Positions 7,562 to 16,089 of a stretch of DNA of 64,000 bases are shown here, in pieces. Where the stretch lies: NCBI RefSeq assembly GCF_014925385.1, contig NZ_JACSDK010000020.1, positions 80,855 to 144,854 on the forward strand, written 5' to 3'. Position 1 is the stretch's first letter; every line of letters begins with the position of its first letter. This stretch comes from Pelagibius marinus. Lineage in GTDB: Bacteria; Pseudomonadota; Alphaproteobacteria; Kiloniellales; Kiloniellaceae. The position numbers and the translations under genes are program-made. The notes beneath the pieces are model-generated. The model made no database searches. It saw nothing but the letters and a program-made list of their open reading frames with translations, and had not been told where the DNA came from.

Positions 7562-9082
7562 TCACTCGGGTGCGCGGGGCTGGAGACGCCGCGGTGCGGC
7601 CGGCTGCGGTTGCGGCGCCTGCGGCGGCAGCCCCCGGGTCCTGGGCGGGGTGGCCCCCGCCCCCGCCCGGCGCCGCTCGACGGTCAGGCCGCCCGGCGCC
7701 GGCTGCACAGAGGGGTTCACCGTCGGCGTGCTGCATCCGAGAACGAAGGGATGCTGCGGCACCGAGGCGATGATCCTGCCGTGCTGGTCGGTCACCTTCA
7801 GGCCAAACTGGCGCGACTGCGTCAAGGGCATGTTGGCCTGGGCCGGCGCGGGAACGGAGTTCCACCGCAACGGCGCATCCGCCCCCTGCAGCACCTTCTG
7901 GCCCGGCGTGATGCTGAAGTCGTACCGCTGCGAGAAGAAGGCGGTGCCGAAGAACATCATCTCGCCGCTGGCGTTGCCGAGCCCTTCCAGCACGGCGATC
8001 AGCTTCACCGTCTCGGGACAGATGCGGCCGTGCGCCATCACCTTGCCCTGCGGTACCGCCTTCAGCGTGACCTCGAGCGGCCGGTCCGTGGCCAGGCTCT
8101 GCGGGCCGCCTTCCGTGCACTCCATGGTGTATTCGGCCCACTCCGAGCGGAAGTTGTGGCTGACGCCGACCATGCGCACGAAACCGGTTTCGGCCCATTC
8201 GGTGTTGGCGATGTTGTACCAGTGGCTGAAGGTCGCGGTCTTCGACTCGCCGGTATTCACCGTCCACAGCTGGCTCTGCTTGCCCTGCTGGTTCTTGTAG
8301 CGGAACGAGACCTCCGCGTTCTTCTGATCGGTGGTGATCCAGCCGTCCAGGCGGATCTTGCAGACCCCGGTGATGCCGTACTGCTCGTAGATCGACAGCC
8401 CCTTGTTCACGACCTTCGACGGCGGCGCGGCCAGGGTGGTGCTGGCCTGCGGGATCGCCGCGCCGGGCCACTTCTTGCAGACCACTTCGATCTTCTTCAC
8501 TTCGTCCCAGGGAGTGGCTCCGACAAAAATGCTGTTGCTGCCGGGACCGGTGTTGTTGACGTCGAGGTTGCTCACCACCCCCAGCTCGAGCTTCCGGTCC
8601 TGGCCAAAGATCGCGGTATCGGGGAGACCCTGGGCGCGCAAGTGGTCCGCCAGCGCGTTGCACTGCGTCCGCACGAAAGCCCCCCAGGCGTATTCCGGCA
8701 GCTCCAGCCGCTCGGTGCGGTTGACGCTGTTCGGCCGGTCGTACCAGGGATAGGACTTGGACTTGCCGAAGCTCTGGAACCACATCCGGCCGCCGTCCTC
8801 TCTGGCAAGGCCGAGAAAGGCATTCCAGGACTTCACCCCGCCGACGAGACCGGTATCGACTTCCACATGCACATCGGCCACCAGGTTGGCGAGTGGATTG
8901 GTGCGGTGATAACTGCTGCCGTTGCTCGCGACCTCGATGCGCGGCGGGCTCAGATAGGTCACCTCCGAGCCAAAGGAGTCGGCCCGCGCCGGGCCGGCCG
9001 GCAGCGCGCCGGACAGGCCGGCGACAAGCACGGCGGGGATAGGGGAAAGCAGGAAACGGGTCGTTTGCGGCATCGCTCTCAT
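7562..9082 (-). CDS. Exported paralogue 1 (domains A-B-C, Pro/Gln-rich tail)
   Basis: A 506-residue exported protein of a five-member local family that I cannot name. A signal peptide ends near ARA|D (residue 34). Domain A (about 35-200) begins IEVASNGSSYHRT and has GVKSWNAF and the cysteine-bearing TQCNALADHLRAQG. Domain B (about 225-330) starts GVCKIRLDGWITT and ends VRMVGVSHNFRSEWAEY plus MEC. Domain C (about 335-450) starts with GRICPETVKLIAVLEGLG. It ends in a low-complexity Pro/Gln/Arg tail and lacks domain D. The ATG at 9082 follows AGGGA; an ATG at 9073 is an alternative. The ECF-type motif lies at 9133-9159. Conserved cysteines suggest disulfides in the periplasm or outside. Confidence 0.8.
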   Translation of the reverse strand: MRAMPQTTRFLLSPIPAVLVAGLSGALPAGPARADSFGSEVTYLSPPRIEVASNGSSYHRTNPLANLVADVHVEVDTGLVGGVKSWNAFLGLAREDGGRMWFQSFGKSKSYPWYDRPNSVNRTERLELPEYAWGAFVRTQCNALADHLRAQGLPDTAIFGQDRKLELGVVSNLDVNNTGPGSNSIFVGATPWDEVKKIEVVCKKWPGAAIPQASTTLAAPPSKVVNKGLSIYEQYGITGVCKIRLDGWITTDQKNAEVSFRYKNQQGKQSQLWTVNTGESKTATFSHWYNIANTEWAETGFVRMVGVSHNFRSEWAEYTMECTEGGPQSLATDRPLEVTLKAVPQGKVMAHGRICPETVKLIAVLEGLGNASGEMMFFGTAFFSQRYDFSITPGQKVLQGADAPLRWNSVPAPAQANMPLTQSRQFGLKVTDQHGRIIASVPQHPFVLGCSTPTVNPSVQPAPGGLTVERRRAGAGATPPRTRGLPPQAPQPQPAAPRRLQPRAPE

Positions 9083-9132
9083 GGTCCCTGGTTCGGAGAC
9101 GACGGGCATCCTAGGGGTATTCTATCCTATGG

Positions 9133-9159
9133 GTCGTGCCGCTGCCCCAAATGGTTCAA
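9133..9159 (-). promoter_or_regulatory. ECF-type promoter motif of exported paralogue 1
   Basis: On the minus strand TTGAAC (9154-9159, followed by C) lies 17 nt before CGAC (9133-9136), which continues CCAT. CGAC is 51 nt from the start codon of the gene. An ordinary sigma-70 -10 cannot be placed at 16-18 nt. Confidence 0.7.
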
Positions 9160-9181
9160 CCGGGCCGACAGCGCCCTGGCC

Positions 9182-9218
9182 AAAAAAATGTGGGGGAGCG
9201 GCGCTGCCACTCCCCCAC
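9182..9218 (-). terminator. Intrinsic terminator after the paralogue remnant
   Basis: Read on the minus strand, GTGGGGGAG pairs with CTCCCCCAC (9190-9198 with 9210-9218; three more pairs inside after a mismatch), followed by seven U residues (A7 at 9182-9188 on the plus strand). This is the cleanest intrinsic terminator in the family cluster, and it follows a gene fragment rather than an intact gene. Confidence 0.85.
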
Positions 9219-9254
9219 GATCGGCCGGGCGCGGCGTTGCCGCCCTCCCGCTTC

Positions 9255-9455
9255 CTATTTCAGCGCCCCCGGAATGATGATCATTTGGGTGCTCGGCGGC
9301 TGCTGCGGCTGCGCTTGCGGCTGCTGGCTGCCGGTCGTCTTCGCCCCTCCAACTTGGAATTTGAGTTTCGCGCAGAGGGGTTCCGGTTGTTCATATGTCT
9401 GCGGGCGGCAGACACAAAGGAGCCGGTAACGGCTGCCGGTGAGGGCTGCCAGCGG
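9255..9455 (-). pseudogene. C-terminal remnant of an exported-paralogue gene (half of domain D)
   Basis: Translating the minus strand from 9455 to the TAG at 9255-9257 gives 66 residues starting PLAALTGSRYRLLCVCR, then LCAKLKFQVGGAKTTGS, a Gln/Pro run and the ending MIIIPGALK. This matches the last part of exported paralogue 4 (FPLAALAGSRRWLLYVCRK, FCAKSKFEIGGAKTTG, VFIIPGVDN) almost position by position. There is no start codon, ribosome site or upstream half-domain. It is followed by its own strong terminator. It is either a degraded sixth copy or the amputated 3' end of paralogue 2, whose stop lies 60 bp upstream. Confidence 0.85.
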
Positions 9456-9470
9456 GTGCTTGGAAGCAGG

Positions 9471-9503
9471 CGGGCGGCCGCAATCACCGTCTGTGGCCGC
9501 CCG
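9471..9503 (-). terminator. Hairpin after exported paralogue 2
   Basis: CGGGCGGCC (9471-9479) pairs with GGCCGCCCG (9495-9503), nine perfect pairs, 12 bp after the stop of paralogue 2. There is no U-tract. Similar GGGCGGCC-type hairpins follow paralogue 5 and the putative RNA at 18.6 kb. Confidence 0.5.
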
Positions 9504-9514
9504 CCCCGATTCCG

Positions 9515-11116
9515 CTAGTTGCGCCGCAGCCGCCGCAGGCGCTGCGGCCTGGTCGATTCCGGGGCTTCAGGCGTCATCAGCTGCGGCAGCGCCCGCAGCC
9601 GCGGGACCGCCGTCGCGCCGGACTGCTGCGCATCACGGGTGCCGGTCGTCATCCCACCGGGGCGGGCCTGTACGGCCGGCAGCGTCGCGGCTCCCGAATG
9701 CTGCGGGCCCAGCGACTCCCCTTTCAGCCCGCCGATGCCCGACTGCATCCGCTGGTTCACCGCCGGCAGCTTGCATTGGATGAAATGCGGCTGCTTGGGC
9801 AGCATGGCGATAACAGCTCCGTCCTCATTCGTCGCGTTGAAGCCGAACTCGCGCACCTGGCCGAACAGCGCATTGGGAACCGGCGGCGCCGGAACATCGG
9901 ACCAGTCCAGTTCGGCCTCGGCGCCGATCAAGGCCTTTTCACCATGGCCGACGCTGTAGTCGCGTAAGGGCGAGACGTAGCCCGGACCGAAGAACAGGGC
10001 CTGGCCCGTGGCATCGCCCTGCCCCCAGACCACGCCGACCAACTTCACCGTCTCGGGGCAGATGCGACCCTGCACCATGACCTCGCCGTGCGGTACAACG
10101 GACATGGTCAGCTTCGGCGGAAGGTTGGCGGCGATACCGCCGGGGCCGCCTTCTACGCAGTCCAGGTCGTAGTCGACCCAATCGCTCTGGAAGCCGTCTC
10201 CGACGATGCGCACCTGGCCCTGGGGATGGTTCGGCACGTCCTCCCAGCGACTGAAAGTCGCCGTCTTCGAGTCACCGGTGTTGACCGTCTTGACCGGGCT
10301 CTTCTTTCCTTCGTCGTTCTCAAACTGGATGTCGACATCCGCGTTCTTCAGGTCGGTCGTCACCCAGCCGTCGAGGCGGATCTTGCAGGCGCCGTTCACG
10401 GTCGCCTTCTCCACGATGGAGAGACCGAGATTGACCACCTCGGGCTGCTGTACCGTTAAGGCACCGGCCGTCTGGGGAACGGTGGGTGACCACTTCTGGC
10501 AGACCACCTCCACCTCTTCAAGAAATGGCGGCAGTAATTGCTGAAGCTCATGACCAAGCTGAAAAAGCCCTTCAGCTTCATTGGGGCCGGACGCCTCGAC
10601 CTCCAGCCTTGCTTCGAGATCGTAGCTGATGGTTTGGTTCTGCCCGAAAATCTGTGCATCGGTCTGTCCATCGGCGCGGAATTCGTCCGCCAGCCGGTTG
10701 CAGCTGTCGATCACCGCAAGCTGCCAGGCGGACTGCGGCACAGCGAGCTGCACAGTACGGTCGACGGACTTAATGTGTTCGGACCAGGGATAGCTCTTGT
10801 GGTGCGCGAAGTTGGAAAATTCCAGGACGGCGCCGTTCTCGCGCCGCATGCTAAGCCAAGTCTTCCATTCCTTGATCTCGCCCGAAAGTTCGGCATCGGC
10901 CTCAACACGGACGTCGGCGATGAGACTGCTGGGTGCCGGCACCTGGGTGTATTCGGAGCCGTTGGAAAGCACGACGATCTGCTTGGTGACGAGGTTCGTG
11001 ATCGTAGCTTTTTTCCAGTCAGCCTGGGCGGCGCCGGGCAGCAGCACTGCGGCGGCCAGCGCAGCGGTCGCCAGCGACGGGCGCAAAGACGGAAATCGAC
11101 GGTTCTGTGGCAACAT
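9515..11116 (-). CDS. Exported paralogue 2 (domains A-B-C, basic tail)
   Basis: A 533-residue exported protein. The signal peptide ends near AQA|D (residue 32). Domain A opens with QIVVLSNGSEYTQVPAPSS and contains DSCNRLADEFRADGQTD and AQIFGQNQ; domain B runs from NGACKIRLDGWVTTDLKN to VRIVGDGFQSDWVDYDLDC; domain C has GRICPETVKLVGVVWGQG. The tail is a Thr/Gly/Gln linker with PGGMTTGT, like the linker of paralogue 4, and ends in RLRRLRRN, without domain D. AGGAG lies 7 nt before the ATG at 11116. It is closest in layout to paralogue 1. The missing D domain and the D remnant just downstream suggest the gene may once have been longer. Confidence 0.8.
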   Translation of the reverse strand: MLPQNRRFPSLRPSLATAALAAAVLLPGAAQADWKKATITNLVTKQIVVLSNGSEYTQVPAPSSLIADVRVEADAELSGEIKEWKTWLSMRRENGAVLEFSNFAHHKSYPWSEHIKSVDRTVQLAVPQSAWQLAVIDSCNRLADEFRADGQTDAQIFGQNQTISYDLEARLEVEASGPNEAEGLFQLGHELQQLLPPFLEEVEVVCQKWSPTVPQTAGALTVQQPEVVNLGLSIVEKATVNGACKIRLDGWVTTDLKNADVDIQFENDEGKKSPVKTVNTGDSKTATFSRWEDVPNHPQGQVRIVGDGFQSDWVDYDLDCVEGGPGGIAANLPPKLTMSVVPHGEVMVQGRICPETVKLVGVVWGQGDATGQALFFGPGYVSPLRDYSVGHGEKALIGAEAELDWSDVPAPPVPNALFGQVREFGFNATNEDGAVIAMLPKQPHFIQCKLPAVNQRMQSGIGGLKGESLGPQHSGAATLPAVQARPGGMTTGTRDAQQSGATAVPRLRALPQLMTPEAPESTRPQRLRRLRRN

Positions 11117-11171
11117 GGTGATTCTCCTGGTTCGATGTTTCAGGGGGGTCTCATCCACTCATGCTCCGTTT

Positions 11172-11198
11172 GTCGCCGGCTCCAAACCTGAGGTTCAC
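11172..11198 (-). promoter_or_regulatory. ECF-type promoter motif of exported paralogue 2
   Basis: On the minus strand GTGAAC followed by C (11193-11198) lies 17 nt before CGAC (11172-11175), which continues AAAC. CGAC is 56 nt from the start codon. A second TTGAACC at 11282-11288 has no CGAC at the right distance. Confidence 0.65.
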
Positions 11199-11436
11199 TC
11201 CGGTGCCCCGGTTATCTCTACAAAAGTGTGGTGGCCGAGCGCGGCACTCCCCGATGTCCGCATACCGGTACCTCCTATACTGGTTCAATACTGGGCCCGT
11301 AACGTCGGCGGATACGCCGGCCAGCTGGAGCCGGCCGGCAACAGCGGCGCGCGGAAATCGGCACGCAAGGAAGGAAAAGCGGCTACGGGGACCTGCGCCG
11401 CACCACAAGGCTCGACAGTCCTCTCTCCGCTGCCGC

Positions 11437-11482
11437 AGAAAAAGTGGGAGGGGCGGCCGCCTGGCGACCACCCCCTTTTTGC
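11437..11482 (-). terminator. Probable terminator after exported paralogue 3
   Basis: On the minus strand a G/C-rich imperfect hairpin (GGTCGCC with GGCCGCC) is followed by TCCCACTTTTT. A smaller perfect GCGGT/ACCGC hairpin lies at 11494-11506, closer to the stop codon. The remaining intergenic bases up to paralogue 2's promoter show nothing else I can name. Confidence 0.45.
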
Positions 11483-11520
11483 AGTCTCGGCCTGCGGTCT
11501 CACCGCCCGCCGCCGCACCC

Positions 11521-13686
11521 CTAGTTCATCGCACCGGGCACGACGATCACCGCCGTCGCCGGCTTGGACGGAGCCTTCTCCTGCTGCCTGGCCGCGACCA
11601 GCGGAATGCGGAAGTCGGAGGTCTCGCAGGCCGCCGGCCCCTGCCCCAGCGGGCAGACCCGAAGCCGCCAAGCGCGGGCGCCGGTCAGGGCGGCCAGGGG
11701 GAAGCCGGCGTTCTTACCCTTCATCTGCTTGGGCAGCTGCGCCGAGTTGACCTGCGTGGCCTTGCCGCCGGCCTTGCGGAAGAAGGTCAGCTTGTAGGTC
11801 TGCATCGGCTTGCCGCCCGACAGGCGGATCTCGCCGTCGCGGATCCGGCCCTTGGGCGCCAGGATGGCCAGGTCCGGGCGGATGGCCAGCTGGCCCACAG
11901 CCGCCGGGGCATCCTGCTGCGCGGCCAGCGGGTCCTTCTGTTCGGGTGCGAGTTCACCCTGGCCGCCGGCAACGGCCCGGTTTACCACGATCTTCTGACA
12001 GACAAATTTCTCGGCCTGCTCGACCGTCTTCACCAAATGGCCGTGCTGATTAAAGAACTTCAGGGTGAAGAGCATCGTCTGCTTCTTCTGGCCCGCCGCA
12101 TTCCAGACGAGGCTATGCTCGCCGTCGTAGTTGTGACCCCAGTTGGCCTCCAGCTCGACATCGTGCTCGGCCACCTGCGAGGCGCCGGCATAGAGGATGG
12201 CCTTGCCCGTCAGGGGCTGGTCGTCGCTCGTGACTTGGCCGTGCAGACGCGCCTTCTCCGGGCAGACCCAGCCGGGCAGCTTCTTCTGGCCTTGGGTCGT
12301 GATCGACAGGGCCACCGACTTGGGCAGGATGTCGTTGCTCGCCAGCTCGTTGATGGCGTTGCCGCCGGCGACCTGAGGCTTTCTGCACAGGAAGCTCGTG
12401 CGCTCCTCGATCTGGTCAACGGTATCGCCGGCGAGGTTGAGGACGACCATGCGGTAGAGAACGCTCTGCTTGACGGCATTGTTGCCTTCCCAGGACAGCG
12501 AGTGTTCACCTTGCACAACGATGTGGTTACCGTCCTCAGCCTGGAACTGCTCCAAGACCTTGGGCTTGCCGTCGACCGAAATCGCCACGACGCCCTTTAC
12601 CTTGCCTCGCCCTTTCATCACACCCGCGAACTTCACCGTGGTGGGGCAAATGCGGTTGTTCTTCACAACGCCTCCGGGCATTGCGTAGGCTTCCAGGGCC
12701 ACGGCCTTGGGCGGCAGCACCGTTGCTATATCCTGCAGCGGCTCACTGCAATCCGCCTGAAACTCGGCCCAGTTCGACATGAGGGCATGGCTTGTGCCGA
12801 TCATCCGGACCTTGCCGGACTGCTGACTGCCCTTGGCCAAGGGAAACGCATGCAGGAAGTTCACAAAGCCGCTGCCGTCCGTTGTGACCGTCTTGATATC
12901 GCTCTGCTCACCCTTGAGGCTGTGATAACGGAACTTCACCTGGGTGTTGGGATTCTGCGTCACGATCGTACCCGAAAGCTGCAGCTCGCAGGCGCCGGTC
13001 AAGTTGTTGGTTTCTGCCGTGTGAGCAACGAGCACGGCATCCTTGATCGCAGTCGTCACAGGATCCAGGCTGGCGTCGCGCTTGCAGGTGATGCCGATTG
13101 TGTAGGGGGCGTTCACCAGCTGTGGCGACGGCTCTATGCTGCCGAGGCCTGAAAGATCGGCTTCGACCTGGCCCCCGAGCCCGATGGCAAGAGTGCGGTC
13201 CTTATCGAATATCTCGCTGTTCTTCTTACCCTCGCCGCGCAGCTTGTCGGCGTGATTGTTGCACGCCGCAACCATGAAGTCGGCATAGTGCTGGCGCGGA
13301 ATCATGAAATCGAAGGTTTCAGTGACCGACTTCGGCCCTGGCGCCTCGTAGCTTCTTGATATTCCGCTATCCTTGAAATGGTCCCAAGACACTGACAGTG
13401 GACCGATGATGTATCCCAGCCTCGGGAAAGCCTCGAAGCTCTTGACCCTGCCGCTGATCCCGCCGTCGAGCTCGATCTTGATTGTACCGGTGATATGCTG
13501 GCTGGCATTGGTGACCTGGGTGTATTGGCTGCCGTTGCTCTCGACGGTAATCACCGGAGCATTGCTCGACAGGAGTTGGGCCCGGGCGATATCGGCGGAG
13601 GCGGGCCCCGACATCAGTGAGGCCGCCAAAACACCCGCAGCAAAAATGCCCCGTCTGACGGCGGCGCTGCTACAAGAACTGGCCAT
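11521..13686 (-). CDS. Exported paralogue 3 (domains A-B-C-C'-D)
   Basis: A 721-residue exported protein with the fullest layout. The signal peptide ends near ASA|D (residue 31). Domain A starts ITVESNGSQYTQVTNASQ; B is GACELQLSGTIVTQNPNT to VRMIGTSHALMSNWAEF plus DC; C begins NRICPTTVKFAGVMKGRG; a second C-like copy (C') begins PGWVCPEKARLHGQVTSDD; D begins LAILAPKGRIRDGEIRLSG and includes FPLAALTGARAWRLRVCPLG. It ends VIVVPGAMN. AGGAAG precedes the ATG at 13686. Its C' and D domains are nearly identical to those of paralogue 5, while its A and B domains are closer to paralogue 4, so the copies look recombined. No enzymatic motif is visible; a structural or binding role is only a guess. Confidence 0.82.
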   Translation of the reverse strand: MASSCSSAAVRRGIFAAGVLAASLMSGPASADIARAQLLSSNAPVITVESNGSQYTQVTNASQHITGTIKIELDGGISGRVKSFEAFPRLGYIIGPLSVSWDHFKDSGISRSYEAPGPKSVTETFDFMIPRQHYADFMVAACNNHADKLRGEGKKNSEIFDKDRTLAIGLGGQVEADLSGLGSIEPSPQLVNAPYTIGITCKRDASLDPVTTAIKDAVLVAHTAETNNLTGACELQLSGTIVTQNPNTQVKFRYHSLKGEQSDIKTVTTDGSGFVNFLHAFPLAKGSQQSGKVRMIGTSHALMSNWAEFQADCSEPLQDIATVLPPKAVALEAYAMPGGVVKNNRICPTTVKFAGVMKGRGKVKGVVAISVDGKPKVLEQFQAEDGNHIVVQGEHSLSWEGNNAVKQSVLYRMVVLNLAGDTVDQIEERTSFLCRKPQVAGGNAINELASNDILPKSVALSITTQGQKKLPGWVCPEKARLHGQVTSDDQPLTGKAILYAGASQVAEHDVELEANWGHNYDGEHSLVWNAAGQKKQTMLFTLKFFNQHGHLVKTVEQAEKFVCQKIVVNRAVAGGQGELAPEQKDPLAAQQDAPAAVGQLAIRPDLAILAPKGRIRDGEIRLSGGKPMQTYKLTFFRKAGGKATQVNSAQLPKQMKGKNAGFPLAALTGARAWRLRVCPLGQGPAACETSDFRIPLVAARQQEKAPSKPATAVIVVPGAMN

Positions 13687-13751
13687 GGTTCGCTTCCTAT
13701 TGATCAATCACTTGGGGGTGGATGGCGACTGCGGGAGGCATTCAACTGTTA

Positions 13752-13777
13752 GTCGTTCCGAGGGAAAAGCGGTTCAA
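13752..13777 (-). promoter_or_regulatory. ECF-type promoter motif of exported paralogue 3
   Basis: On the minus strand TTGAAC followed by C (13772-13777) lies 16 nt before CGAC (13752-13755), continuing TAAC. This is the only copy with 16 nt between the blocks. CGAC is 66 nt from the start codon. Confidence 0.65.
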
Positions 13778-13896
13778 AGGGGTATCTGGTTCTTCTGACT
13801 CTCGCCCGATATGAGGACCCGATCAGCTTCCTGGCGGACGAGAACCAAGCAAGGAAGAGCGGCGGGAAGAGCGGCCGCCTTCGCCGCCGGCTCTCC

Positions 13897-13910
13897 CCCG
13901 CTGAAGCGGG
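13897..13910 (-). terminator. Hairpin after exported paralogue 4
   Basis: CCCGC (13897-13901) pairs with GCGGG (13906-13910) across TGAA, beside a larger imperfect GC-rich dyad at 13870-13895. There is no U-tract. Located about 50 bp beyond the stop codon. Confidence 0.35.
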
Positions 13911-13958
13911 AGGCGCCGCCGCGGCTGGCCCCTTCGTGCCTGCTAACGACCAGGGGTT

Positions 13959-15818
13959 TCAGTTTGGGTTGTCCACACCCGGGATGATGAACACTTTGGT
14001 GCTCGGCGGCTGCTGCGGCTTCGTCTGCGGCTGCGGCTGCGGCTGCTGGGTGCCGGTCGTCTTCGCCCCTCCGATTTCAAACTTGGACTTCGCGCAGAAG
14101 CGGTTCGGTTGTCCGGCGGGCTCCTTGCGGCAGACGTAAAGGAGCCAGCGACGGCTGCCGGCGAGGGCCGCCAGCGGGAAGCTCGCCTGCGAGCCCGTCA
14201 TCCGCCTGGGAAGCTGGGGCGACTTCTCTTCCTGGTATTGGTTCGGGGCCACGCCGCGCATGAACGTCAGCACGTAGGTATCCCCCGGCTTGGCGCCCGA
14301 GAGGCGGATCTGGCCTCGGCGGGTCCGGCCCTTGGGTGCCAGGATGGCCAGGTTCGGGTGGATCGCCAAGTCGCCCACAGCCACCTGGGCGTTCTGCTGC
14401 GCGGCCTGCGGGCTCTGGCCCCACTGCTGGTTGCCGGTCGTCAAACCGCCGGGACCACCCTGGACGGCGCCGGTGACTTGCGGCTTCCTGCACTCGAAGT
14501 TCACCGACTTCTCCATGGTCTCCAGGATCTTGGCGCCCCCGGCATCGACGATATCCATGCGGTAGTCGACGCTCTGTTTTCCGGTCTGGTTGCCCTCCCA
14601 GGACAGCGCGTGCTCGCCCTGGACGACGATGTCCTTGCCGTCTTTGGCCTGGAACTGCTCCTGCACCTTGAGCTTGCCGTCGGCGCGGATGATCACGAAG
14701 CCGGAGGCTTCGCCACGGCCCTTGAGCACACCCCAGACCTTCGCCTTGGCCGGGCAGTTGCGTCCGTCGTGCACGACGTTGTCGGCGGTGGCATAGGCCT
14801 CAACGGACACGGCCTTGGGCGGCAGAACCGTCTTGATGTCGTCGACCTGCTCGCTGCAGTCGGACTCGAAGGTCGCCCAGTTGGAAAAGAAGGGATGGCT
14901 TTGGCCGACCATGCGGATCTTGCCGCTCTTGTGCTTGGCGCTGATCGGGAACTTGTGCTTGAAGGTGGTGTTGGCTTCACCGGACGTGGTGACCGTCTTG
15001 AGGTCGCTGACGTTACCCTTGTCGTCGACATAGACGAACCTCACCTCGGTGTTCGGGTCCCTGGTGATGACCGAGCCGTTGAGCTCCAACTCGCAGGTGC
15101 CGCGGAGATCCTTCGGCCCCGCCTTGGCCTGCATGTAGGCCCCTTCGACCTGCGGCGCTGCGACCGGGTCGAGCGCGTCATCGCGCTTGCAGGTGACGCT
15201 GAGGGTGTAGAGCGGACCGATCGCGACCGGCGGCGGGTTGACCCGCTCCGGACCGGTCAACTCCGCATCGACGGTGCCCTCGACGGCAAAGGCGACGGTG
15301 CGGTTCTTGGAGAAGATCTCGCTGTTCTTCTTGCCCTGGCTGCGCAGCTTGTCGGCGTGGATGTTGCAGACCGCAACCACTAAGTCAGCGTATTCCTGAC
15401 GCTTGATCTCGAAATTGAAGCTCTCGGTGACCGACTTCGGCCGCGGCACCGAGTAGCTCTTCGAGTAGCCGCTGTCCTTGAAGTGCTCCCAGGACTTGGC
15501 CAAGTTTGTACCCTTGAGCGGGCCGAGCATCGGCCAGGCCTCGAAGCTCTTGACCCGTCCCGTCACCTCAGCGTCGATCTTGACCTGGATCTCGCCGATG
15601 ATGCTCTGGCTGGAATTGGTAACGTGGGTGTATTCGCTGCCGTTGTTCTCGACGATGATCGTCGGCACGTTGGTCGACACGACATCCGCCGACTCGGTAT
15701 CGGCAAGCGCCGGCCAGGCCGTGCAAACCGCGCCCAGAGCGCCGGCGAAGACAGCAGCCTTAGCAAAATAAGAACGGTTTTGGCGGCAGCGCGCTGCGCT
15801 GAGAAGGTCACCAGACAT
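13959..15818 (-). CDS. Exported paralogue 4 (domains A-B-C-D)
   Basis: A 619-residue exported protein. The signal peptide ends near ALA|D (residue 39). Domain A starts IIVENNGSEYTHVTNSSQ and contains VCNIHADKLRSQGKKNSEIF; B is GTCELELNGSVITRDPNT to IRMVGQSHPFFSNWATF plus DC; C has GRNCPAKAKVWGVLKGRG and ends CRKPQV; a linker with GGPGGLTTGNQQ leads into D (LAILAPKGRTRRGQIRLSG). After D comes a Gln/Pro/Lys-rich stretch and the ending VFIIPGVDNPN. AGGAA precedes the ATG at 15818. There is one C domain, unlike paralogues 3 and 5. The tail is the best match to the remnant at 9255-9455. Confidence 0.82.
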   Translation of the reverse strand: MSGDLLSAARCRQNRSYFAKAAVFAGALGAVCTAWPALADTESADVVSTNVPTIIVENNGSEYTHVTNSSQSIIGEIQVKIDAEVTGRVKSFEAWPMLGPLKGTNLAKSWEHFKDSGYSKSYSVPRPKSVTESFNFEIKRQEYADLVVAVCNIHADKLRSQGKKNSEIFSKNRTVAFAVEGTVDAELTGPERVNPPPVAIGPLYTLSVTCKRDDALDPVAAPQVEGAYMQAKAGPKDLRGTCELELNGSVITRDPNTEVRFVYVDDKGNVSDLKTVTTSGEANTTFKHKFPISAKHKSGKIRMVGQSHPFFSNWATFESDCSEQVDDIKTVLPPKAVSVEAYATADNVVHDGRNCPAKAKVWGVLKGRGEASGFVIIRADGKLKVQEQFQAKDGKDIVVQGEHALSWEGNQTGKQSVDYRMDIVDAGGAKILETMEKSVNFECRKPQVTGAVQGGPGGLTTGNQQWGQSPQAAQQNAQVAVGDLAIHPNLAILAPKGRTRRGQIRLSGAKPGDTYVLTFMRGVAPNQYQEEKSPQLPRRMTGSQASFPLAALAGSRRWLLYVCRKEPAGQPNRFCAKSKFEIGGAKTTGTQQPQPQPQTKPQQPPSTKVFIIPGVDNPN

Positions 15819-15881
15819 GGCACGGTTCCTGTTCTTGCAGAATGAATGGACCCGGCCGCAAAGCCGGGGCGTCAGGCTTTA

Positions 15882-15908
15882 GTCGGGGAGCGCGCCACCG
15901 GGGTTCAA
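15882..15908 (-). promoter_or_regulatory. ECF-type promoter motif of exported paralogue 4
   Basis: On the minus strand TTGAAC followed by C (15903-15908) lies 17 nt before CGAC (15882-15885), continuing TAAA. CGAC is 64 nt from the start codon. Confidence 0.7.
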
Positions 15909-15966
15909 AACGACAGGGTGAATTCCGCAAGGGAACTACGCCCAATGGCTGCCAGAATGAAGCCGT

Positions 15967-15988
15967 GAAACCGCACAAGCACGATGCA
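15967..15988 (+). repeat. Dispersed 22-bp repeat, copy C (diverged)
   Basis: GAAACCGCACAAG then CACGATGCA, 18 of 22 bases as in copies A and B. It lies about 60 bp upstream of the paralogue 4 promoter motif, just as copy B lies upstream of the paralogue 5 promoter motif. Confidence 0.5.
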
Positions 15989-16050
15989 GCTTTGCGGGGG
16001 AATAGGGGATCAGGAATTAACCAATTGATATATATGGGAGATGGGAGCGC

Positions 16051-16080
16051 GGCGGGCGGCCGCAGTTGCCGCCGCCCGCC
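16051..16080 (-). terminator. Hairpin after exported paralogue 5
   Basis: GGCGGGCGGC (16051-16060) pairs with GCCGCCCGCC (16071-16080), ten perfect pairs across a 10-nt loop, 10 bp after the stop codon. There is no strong U-tract. Confidence 0.55.
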
Positions 16081-16089
16081 GCGGTACCC

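Noticed and set aside
11282..11288. A further TTGAACC upstream of paralogue 2
   Set aside because: No CGAC at 16-17 nt; the copy at 11172-11198 is closer to the gene and complete.
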